Shown here: in pieces, positions 58,509 through 64,000 of the stretch | Layout: every line of letters starts with the position of its first letter | Numbering within the stretch: the first letter of the stretch is position 1 | DNA from: Paenibacillus brevis | GTDB taxonomy: Bacteria; Bacillota; Bacilli; Paenibacillales; Paenibacillaceae | Assembly (NCBI RefSeq): GCF_018919145.1 | Contig: NZ_JAHLQJ010000012.1 | Location: forward strand, 1-64,000 | Direction: 5' to 3' | DNA: 64,000 nucleotides | Made by a program: the position numbers and the translations under genes | The notes under the pieces: model-generated | What the model saw: only the letters and a program-made list of their open reading frames with translations | Databases searched by the model: none | Told to the model about the DNA's origin: nothing

Positions 58509-61163
58509 TTATTTGCGTTCCACGGTTTCCATGACGAACGCTTCGACAATGTCGCCTTCTTTAAGGTCATTATAGTTATCCAGGGTAATCCCGCACTCAT
58601 AACCTTGTGCAACTTCTTTTGCGTCATCCTTAAACCGCTTCAGCGAATCAATTTTGCCTTCATAAATAACGATGCCGTCACGGATCAGACGTGCTTCGGC
58701 ATTCCGGGAAATCTTGCCTTGTGTAACCATACATCCGGCAATCGTGCCCACCTTGCTGATCTTGAAGGTATTGCGGACTTCCGCATGACCGATCACGGCT
58801 TCTTTATATACCGGATCCAGCATTCCCTTCATGGCCTGCTCGATTTCCTCAATCGCATTGTAAATGATGCGATGCAGACGGATATCAACCTTTTCCTGCT
58901 CAGCTGTCGTCTTCGTCTGGGTATCCGGACGAACGTTAAATCCGATAATAATCGCATTGGATGCTGCGGCGAGAATAACATCGGATTCGGTAATTGCACC
59001 AGCACCGCTGTGGATAATCTTGACGCGCACGCCCTCCACTTCGATTTTCTCCAAGGAGCTCTTGAGTGCTTCAACAGACCCTTGCACGTCAGCCTTGATA
59101 ATGACATTCAGATCCTTGATCTCGCCTTCCTTAATATGACGGAACAGATCATCAAGCGTTACGCGAGTGTTGGCTCCAAGATCGGATTGTCGCTGAGTAA
59201 TGGCACGCTTCTCCGCAATAGAACGAGCTTTACGCTCATCCTCGAACACCATGAACGGATCACCGGCTTGCGGAACCTCTGTTAAGCCAGTAATCTCGAC
59301 AGGTGTAGATGGTCCTGCTTCCTTCAGGCGGCGGCCCTTGTCATTGACCATTGCACGAACCCGTCCGAACGAATTCCCCGCTACGAATGCGTCGCCGACC
59401 TTCAAGGTTCCGTGTTGAACCAGAATACGGGCCACAGGACCTCTGCTCTTGTCCAACTCGGCCTCGATAACAGCACCGCGAGCGCGCTTATTCGGATTCG
59501 CTTTATATTCGTTCACTTCTGCTACCAGCAGAATCATTTCTAAAAGACCCTCAAGTCCCATTCTCTGTTTCGCTGAAACGTTGACGAAGATCGTATCCCC
59601 GCCCCATTCTTCCGGAACAAGACCATATTCTGTCAGCTCCTGCTTCACACGATCAGGATTCGCTTCCGGCTTATCAATCTTGTTCACAGCGACGATAATA
59701 GGCAATTCCGCTGCTTTAGCATGGTTAACGGCTTCTACCGTCTGAGGCATTACACCGTCATCGGCAGCAACCACGATAATCGTAATGTCTGTCAGCTGTG
59801 CTCCGCGAGCGCGCATAGCTGTAAATGCTTCGTGGCCCGGCGTATCCAGGAAGGTAATCTTCTTGCTGTTGATCTCAACCTGATAAGCGCCGATATGCTG
59901 AGTAATGCCGCCGGCTTCTCCGCCGGTAACATTGGTGGAACGGATCGCATCAAGCAACGTGGTTTTCCCGTGGTCGACGTGACCCATAATGGTCACAACC
60001 GGAGGACGCTCACGCAGATCAGCTGCATCGTCCACTTCTTCAATCGTCTCAAAACGATCGTCCTCGACCGGAATCTTCACTTCAACCTCTACGCCGAAAT
60101 CACCGGCAAGCAAGAGGATCGTGTCGATGTCCAGTTCTTGGTTAATCGTAGCCATAACACCGAGGGAAATCAGCTTCTTGATTACTTCACTCGCATCCTT
60201 GTGAAGCAATTTAGCTGTCTCACCAACAGTCATCGTTCCGCGAACAATAATCTTCTTCGGCGTATTGTCGATCTTCTCGCGAGGCGGCTGTTGATTGTAT
60301 CCGCCTCTGCCGCGATTCCCTTTGCCGCCACGGTTATTCTTGTAGCCGCCTTGACGGTTATCGTCGAACGAACGATTCGATTTATTGTAATTGCTGTTGT
60401 TGGGGCCTTTGCGGTTACCCTGCTGACCAAAATTGGAATTGGAGTTAGACTGGGTACCTGCACCACCTTGACCGCCTCTGGAGTTTCCGGAGAAGCCTCC
60501 TCCTTGACTGGAATTGCCGCTTGTAGATGAATTGCGGTTCGGCTGTGCAGGACGATTGTTGCCCCCGCCAGAACGGTTAGAGGAATCGTTACGTGATCCT
60601 TGACCTTGGGACTGCCCTTGGCCCTGGCCTTGACTTCTCCCTTGCTGAGGCCCCCGGTTTGGATTCGACGATTGATTTGGTCTTGGTCTGGAGCCTTGGG
60701 ATTGCTGTTGTCCGCCGCTAGGACGATTGTTCGATCTTTCCTGTGTAGCTTGAGTGCTGCCAGTGGCAGACGAATGGGTGTTTTGAGTTGTTTTATTCAT
60801 GCTTACCTGCTTTTCTTGTTGATTTTTGTATTGCGATCTCTGTTGCCCTTCAGGGCTTCGAGTAGGTTCTGGACGAGCCTGATTCCCTTCTCCTGACGTT
60901 GATCTAGGCGACTGGCTTCCTCCTGCGGAAGCCGGAGCCGGCGATTTAGCGGGAGCCTCGGTCCGTTTGGCAGCTGCATTGCTCTTAATATCCTTGAAGA
61001 ATTGTTCTACACGAGTAACGGAGTCATTCTCCATGACACTCATGTGATTATTAACCGGGATATTAAGACGCTTAAGAATCGTGATGATTTCTTTGCTGCT
61101 CATATTTAGGGATTTGGCGTATTCATACACCCTGAGCTTATCTTTGTTATCTTGTTTACTCAA
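58509..61163 (-). CDS. infB: Translation initiation factor IF-2
   Basis: An 884-residue IF-2. An N-terminal IF2N domain ([22 protein letters not shown]) is followed by a disordered Gln/Gly/Asn/Ser/Arg-rich linker (about 60-300), a second IF2N-like domain, the G domain ([16 protein letters not shown]) and domains II-IV. It brings initiator tRNA to the ribosome. The best start is a TTG at 61163 with GGAGG 9 bases upstream, overlapping the ylxQ stop. The linker contains GQGQGQ and GGN runs typical of repeat expansion. Confidence 0.96.
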   Translation of the reverse strand: MSKQDNKDKLRVYEYAKSLNMSSKEIITILKRLNIPVNNHMSVMENDSVTRVEQFFKDIKSNAAAKRTEAPAKSPAPASAGGSQSPRSTSGEGNQARPEPTRSPEGQQRSQYKNQQEKQVSMNKTTQNTHSSATGSTQATQERSNNRPSGGQQQSQGSRPRPNQSSNPNRGPQQGRSQGQGQGQSQGQGSRNDSSNRSGGGNNRPAQPNRNSSTSGNSSQGGGFSGNSRGGQGGAGTQSNSNSNFGQQGNRKGPNNSNYNKSNRSFDDNRQGGYKNNRGGKGNRGRGGYNQQPPREKIDNTPKKIIVRGTMTVGETAKLLHKDASEVIKKLISLGVMATINQELDIDTILLLAGDFGVEVEVKIPVEDDRFETIEEVDDAADLRERPPVVTIMGHVDHGKTTLLDAIRSTNVTGGEAGGITQHIGAYQVEINSKKITFLDTPGHEAFTAMRARGAQLTDITIIVVAADDGVMPQTVEAVNHAKAAELPIIVAVNKIDKPEANPDRVKQELTEYGLVPEEWGGDTIFVNVSAKQRMGLEGLLEMILLVAEVNEYKANPNKRARGAVIEAELDKSRGPVARILVQHGTLKVGDAFVAGNSFGRVRAMVNDKGRRLKEAGPSTPVEITGLTEVPQAGDPFMVFEDERKARSIAEKRAITQRQSDLGANTRVTLDDLFRHIKEGEIKDLNVIIKADVQGSVEALKSSLEKIEVEGVRVKIIHSGAGAITESDVILAAASNAIIIGFNVRPDTQTKTTAEQEKVDIRLHRIIYNAIEEIEQAMKGMLDPVYKEAVIGHAEVRNTFKISKVGTIAGCMVTQGKISRNAEARLIRDGIVIYEGKIDSLKRFKDDAKEVAQGYECGITLDNYNDLKEGDIVEAFVMETVERK

Positions 61164-61479
61164 TATACTCCACCTCCGACGTATTCTCGATTTCTTTGGC
61201 AATCATATCGGCAAACCCTTGATCCGTCAGTGCGAGTACGACCCGCTCCGGCTTACCTACGCTGGATCCGAGCCGGTCACGGTCGAATCCGATGATCAAT
61301 GGGATTTTGTAGGTTCTGCATTTGTCACGGAATTTCTTTATTGTATTCGGCGAAGCGTCGGCCGCTATAACGACAAGTCTTGCTTCCGATGAACGAATTC
61401 CTTTCAGAACAAGTTCATCTCCTGTCAACAGCTTTCCCGCTCTAACAGCAAGGCCGAGATGGGATAGCATTTTACTCAT
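61156..61479 (-). CDS. ylxQ: YlxQ, L7Ae-family RNA-binding protein
   Basis: A 107-residue L7Ae-like protein ([23 protein letters not shown], then [15 protein letters not shown]). It binds kink-turn-type RNA; its exact role is unclear. AGGAG 9 bases before the ATG at 61479 sets the start, which overlaps the ylxR stop by 8 bases. The nusA-ylxR-ylxQ-infB order is conserved in Bacillota. Confidence 0.93.
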   Translation of the reverse strand: MSKMLSHLGLAVRAGKLLTGDELVLKGIRSSEARLVVIAADASPNTIKKFRDKCRTYKIPLIIGFDRDRLGSSVGKPERVVLALTDQGFADMIAKEIENTSEVEYIE

Positions 61480-61789
61480 GATCGTCATCTCCTTCCCGGT
61501 CACGGGTGAGAAGGTACTCTTCCTCCACGGCCAGGAAGTCTCTGGCAAGTTGCTCATAAACCTCGGGACCTACCGGGGAATTCAGGGCCCGGTCGAGAGC
61601 TCGATTCTTGTGGGCAAGCTTGAAGCAAGCCACCTGTCCACACAAATAGGCTCCCCGCCCCGACTTTTTGCCGGTCAGATCAATCGATACCTGGCCTTCC
61701 GGTGAACGCACTATGCGTATTAGGGATTTCTTCGGCATCATTTGCTGGCATGCTACGCATTTGCGCAGCGGCACTTTTCTAGGCTTCAT
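61472..61789 (-). CDS. rnpM: YlxR (RnpM), RNase P modulator
   Basis: A 105-residue YlxR-family protein (VPLRKCVACQQMMPKKSLIRIVRS, then GRGAYLC). In B. subtilis this protein binds RNase P RNA and lowers its activity. The four cysteines of the YlxR fold are present. GGGGG lies 8 bases before the ATG at 61789. It is the second gene after nusA. Confidence 0.93.
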   Translation of the reverse strand: MKPRKVPLRKCVACQQMMPKKSLIRIVRSPEGQVSIDLTGKKSGRGAYLCGQVACFKLAHKNRALDRALNSPVGPEVYEQLARDFLAVEEEYLLTRDREGDDDHE

Positions 61790-61843
61790 TTCATAACCCC
61801 CGTCCATTCCCTTACGGGCTATTTCAATAAAGCGAATAATCGC

Positions 61844-62941
61844 TTAATCAATTGAAACAGAGTCTTGAGGCAGTTCTTCTTGGTTGGTCTTCTCTCTGCC
61901 GAATTCCTCTTCAGCTTGCGTCTCGCTCTTGATATCAATCTTCCAGCCGGTCAGCTTAGCTGCCAGGCGGGCATTCTGTCCCTTAATACCGATTGCCAGA
62001 GAAAGTTGATAGTCCGGAACAATGACGCGAGCCATTTTCTCAGCCTCAAACACTTGAACCTCCAGCACTTTGGATGGGCTCAGTGCATTAGCAACATATT
62101 CTTCGATACTGTCCGAATAGCGAACGATATCGATCTTCTCTCCACGCAGTTCATTCACAATGGTCTGTACGCGGGTTCCTTTAGGTCCAACGCAGGAGCC
62201 GACCGGGTCCACTTCCGGGTTGCGGGAATATACCGCAATTTTGGAACGGAAGCCTGCTTCGCGAGCTACGGAGCGAATTTCAACCACGCCTTCGAAAATT
62301 TCAGGCACTTCAAGCTCGAACAGACGTTTCAGCAGTCCAGGATGTGTACGCGACAGCAGAATCTGAGGACCTTTTGTCGTGTTCTCTACTTTGGTAATAT
62401 AGGCCTTGATCCGGTCGCCGTGCTTGAACTTCTCGTTCGGCATCAGCTCGTTCAGCGGAAGATGCGCTTCCACTTTACCCAAATCTACAAAAATATTGCG
62501 CAGATCCTGACGCTGCACAATACCCGTAACAATGTCTTCTTCTTTTTCAACGAAGGCATTATAGATCAAGCCGCGCTCCGCTTCACGGATGCGCTGTGTC
62601 ACAACCTGCTTTGCCGTCTGGGCAGCGATACGTCCGAAGTCGCGAGGTGTCACCTCGATCTCAGCCACATCATCAATCAGGAAGCTCGGGTTCAATTCCC
62701 GCGCTGCAGGCAGTGAAATCTCGGTACGCGGATCCAATACATCCTCCACAACCATCTTCCGTGCAAACACCTTAATCGCACCGGTATGGCGGTTCATATC
62801 AACCCGTACATTCTGTGCTGCGTTAAAATTCCGTTTGTAGCTGGAGATCAATGCTGCTTCAATAGCTTCAAACAGAATATCCTTGCTGATTCCTTTTTCT
62901 CTTTCCAACTCATTCATGGCTTCGATAAAATCCATACTCAT
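61844..62941 (-). CDS. nusA: Transcription termination/antitermination factor NusA
   Basis: A 365-residue NusA: N-terminal RNA polymerase-binding domain (ELEREKGISKDILFEAIEAAL), S1 (GIVQRQDLRNIFVDLGKVEA) and two KH domains (GPKGTRVQTIVNELRGEKID, GIKGQNARLAAKLTGW). The acidic C-terminal repeats found in E. coli are absent, as is normal for Bacillota. Start at the ATG 62941 (or one two codons later at 62935), after GAGG. Confidence 0.97.
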   Translation of the reverse strand: MSMDFIEAMNELEREKGISKDILFEAIEAALISSYKRNFNAAQNVRVDMNRHTGAIKVFARKMVVEDVLDPRTEISLPAARELNPSFLIDDVAEIEVTPRDFGRIAAQTAKQVVTQRIREAERGLIYNAFVEKEEDIVTGIVQRQDLRNIFVDLGKVEAHLPLNELMPNEKFKHGDRIKAYITKVENTTKGPQILLSRTHPGLLKRLFELEVPEIFEGVVEIRSVAREAGFRSKIAVYSRNPEVDPVGSCVGPKGTRVQTIVNELRGEKIDIVRYSDSIEEYVANALSPSKVLEVQVFEAEKMARVIVPDYQLSLAIGIKGQNARLAAKLTGWKIDIKSETQAEEEFGREKTNQEELPQDSVSID

Positions 62942-63037
62942 TTGCCTCGAGTTCCCCCTTTCATAGTGCCAACCCATTCATATAAACCGTGTACTTTTCA
63001 GCTTAAAGAGCCTGCTCAGCAACGAGGCTGAACAGCC

Positions 63038-63499
63038 CTAAAATATAATGGCCAACCGGGCGCTGGCGACTTTACCGTAAGGAACCGTATGAGTCTTCTT
63101 GCCGATCTCGATCACGAGCTCTTCACCCGCAAAAGAGAGCAGCCGACCCTCGAACTCCTTCAAGCCATTGACCGGTTCATATGTAGTTACGAATACATCC
63201 TTGCCGACCGCCTTTGCAACGTCCTCCGCTTTCTTGAGCGGACGTTCCGCACCGGGCGAGGATACTTCCAGAAAATAAGCTGTAGGAATCGGATCGTTCG
63301 CATCAAGCTTCTCGCTCAAAAACTCACTGATCCGGCCGCAGTCATCGATATCGATGCCTCCGTCCTTATCGACGAAAACACGCAAAAACCAATTGCTGCC
63401 TTCCTTTACATATTCAATGTCTATCAGCTCAAAGCCGTTTTCCTCCAAATAAGGGTTGACCATATCCTCGACGGCCGCTTTGATCTTCGGTGTGCTCAA
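63038..63499 (-). CDS. rimP: Ribosome maturation factor RimP
   Basis: A 153-residue RimP ([25 protein letters not shown], then [11 protein letters not shown]). It helps 30S assembly. The frame is open to 63562, but GGAGG 10 bases before the TTG at 63499 sets the start and gives the usual length. It heads the nusA-infB operon, whose promoter is placed at 63602-63630. Confidence 0.95.
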   Translation of the reverse strand: MSTPKIKAAVEDMVNPYLEENGFELIDIEYVKEGSNWFLRVFVDKDGGIDIDDCGRISEFLSEKLDANDPIPTAYFLEVSSPGAERPLKKAEDVAKAVGKDVFVTTYEPVNGLKEFEGRLLSFAGEELVIEIGKKTHTVPYGKVASARLAIIF

Positions 63500-63544
63500 G
63501 CTTACATTACCTCCATATGGTTGTTTCCTGTATACCAAACAGTA

Positions 63545-63569
63545 AAGAGTGGGTTTCCCCACTCTTTTA
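63545..63569. other. Hairpin in the rimP leader
   Basis: AAAGAGTGGG (63545-63554) and CCCACTCTTT (63559-63568) form a perfect 10-bp stem with a 4-base loop. It lies downstream of the operon promoter and upstream of rimP, so it would be part of the leader. On the minus strand no T-tract follows; on the plus strand only TT. Confidence 0.7.
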
Positions 63570-63601
63570 GCAACGGTTCTATCTTCATGATTACCAAAAA
63601 A

Positions 63602-63630
63602 ATTATAACATAGTCCGTTAAGACTGACAA
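63602..63630 (-). promoter_or_regulatory. Promoter of the rimP-nusA-infB operon
   Basis: On the minus strand TTGTCA (63625-63630), 17 bases, TATAAT (63602-63607). It lies between polC and rimP and nearly matches the sigma-A consensus. Confidence 0.85.
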
Positions 63631-63651
63631 GTAAATCCCCTTTACGTCCGC

Positions 63652-64000
63652 TTAAAACAGCGATAGCTGGTTGCTCTCCGGCAAGCCGCGGAAGCAGCCC
63701 ATCGAGCCGAGCAATTCAACGATAGTCTTACTCGCCTTTGACTTTTGCTGGAAGTCTTCGATTGACAGGAACTCGCCTTGTTCCTTCGCGGCCGCAATGT
63801 TGCGGGCCGCATTGACGCCAATTCCGCCCAAGGCCGAGAATGGCGGGATCAGCGCATCTCCGTCAACGATAAATCTGGTGGCATCGGAACGATACAGATC
63901 GATGCTCTTGAACCGGAAGCCGCGCGCGGTCATCTCCAGTGCCATCTCCAGAATCGGAAGCATGTTCTTTTCCTTCGGAAGCGCCTGGAATCCCTTCTGC
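63652..64000 (-). CDS. polC: DNA polymerase III alpha subunit PolC, C-terminal part
   Basis: This is the last 115 residues of PolC, cut by the window edge (the frame stays open to 64000). The region contains the terminal helix-hairpin-helix-like segment ([40 protein letters not shown]) and ends with the clamp-binding-like NQLSLF. Its position before rimP matches B. subtilis. The rest of the gene lies outside the window. Confidence 0.95.
   Translation of the reverse strand, partial: QKGFQALPKEKNMLPILEMALEMTARGFRFKSIDLYRSDATRFIVDGDALIPPFSALGGIGVNAARNIAAAKEQGEFLSIEDFQQKSKASKTIVELLGSMGCFRGLPESNQLSLF

Noticed and set aside
59721-60530. A plus-strand frame opposite infB
   Set aside because: It is antisense to the IF-2 linker and G domain; no motif or start site.

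Overview
The window looks like a chromosome segment of an endospore-forming Bacillota of the Paenibacillus type (inferred from protein character and gene order; no rRNA is present to confirm it). Its backbone matches the well-known Bacillus subtilis order polC-rimP-nusA-ylxR-ylxQ-infB-rbfA-truB-ribF-rpsO-pnp-ylxY-mlpA-dut-spoVFAB-dapG-dapA-rnj-tepA-ylzJ-spoIIIE-ymfF/H/I/J/K-rodZ-pgsA-cinA-recA-recX-rny-ymdB-spoVS-miaB-ricA. Almost every gene is on the minus strand, so transcription runs from the right end (polC, truncated by the window) to the left.

Right to left: 63.7-49.2 kb is the transcription/translation operon driven by a strong sigma-A-type promoter just upstream of rimP. It continues through IF2, RbfA, NrnA, TruB, RibF, S15, PNPase, a degenerate deacetylase (YlxY), an M16 peptidase and dUTPase. 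48.9-45.1 kb holds dipicolinate synthase (spoVFAB) and two lysine/DAP-pathway genes (dapG, dapA); asd is absent from its usual place. 44.9-39.3 kb holds RNase J, TepA, YlzJ and SpoIIIE. 39-30 kb holds SleB, the M16 pair YmfF/YmfH, the EF-P reductase-like YmfI, YmfJ, YmfK, RodZ, YajQ, RimO and PgsA. 29.6-22.9 kb holds CinA, RecA (with a clear LexA box), RecX, RNase Y, YmdB (apparently started at ATC) and SpoVS (with a sigma-H-like promoter). 22.8-18.3 kb holds a dipeptidase, a two-subunit 2-oxoacid:ferredoxin oxidoreductase (KorAB) and PduL.

Between pduL and miaB sits a small accessory spore module: a divergent DUF1657 protein, a DUF421+DUF1657 membrane protein, SpoVAC and SpoVAD. It resembles a cut-down version of the mobile spoVA-type operons and lacks SpoVAE. 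The left 13 kb is more variable: ricA, a thioesterase, an NrtR-like Nudix protein beside pncB, a second 2-oxoacid:ferredoxin oxidoreductase with fused alpha-beta and gamma-delta chains, a YhdH-type reductase, a lipoprotein, moaB, a CobW GTPase, a Cys-rich copper-storage-like protein and two SLH proteins (one a truncated remnant).

The most unusual content is not protein-coding. Two families of short MITE-like repeats, with terminal inverted repeats and internal hairpins, are scattered through the window. Family A has three loci (one nested inside an older copy). Family B has six loci, from a complete copy of about 214 bp down to a bare pair of ends. Most sit within a few bases of a stop codon, often inside operons, and one supplies the stop codon of its host gene. 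No tRNA, rRNA, CRISPR, prophage or full insertion sequence was seen.
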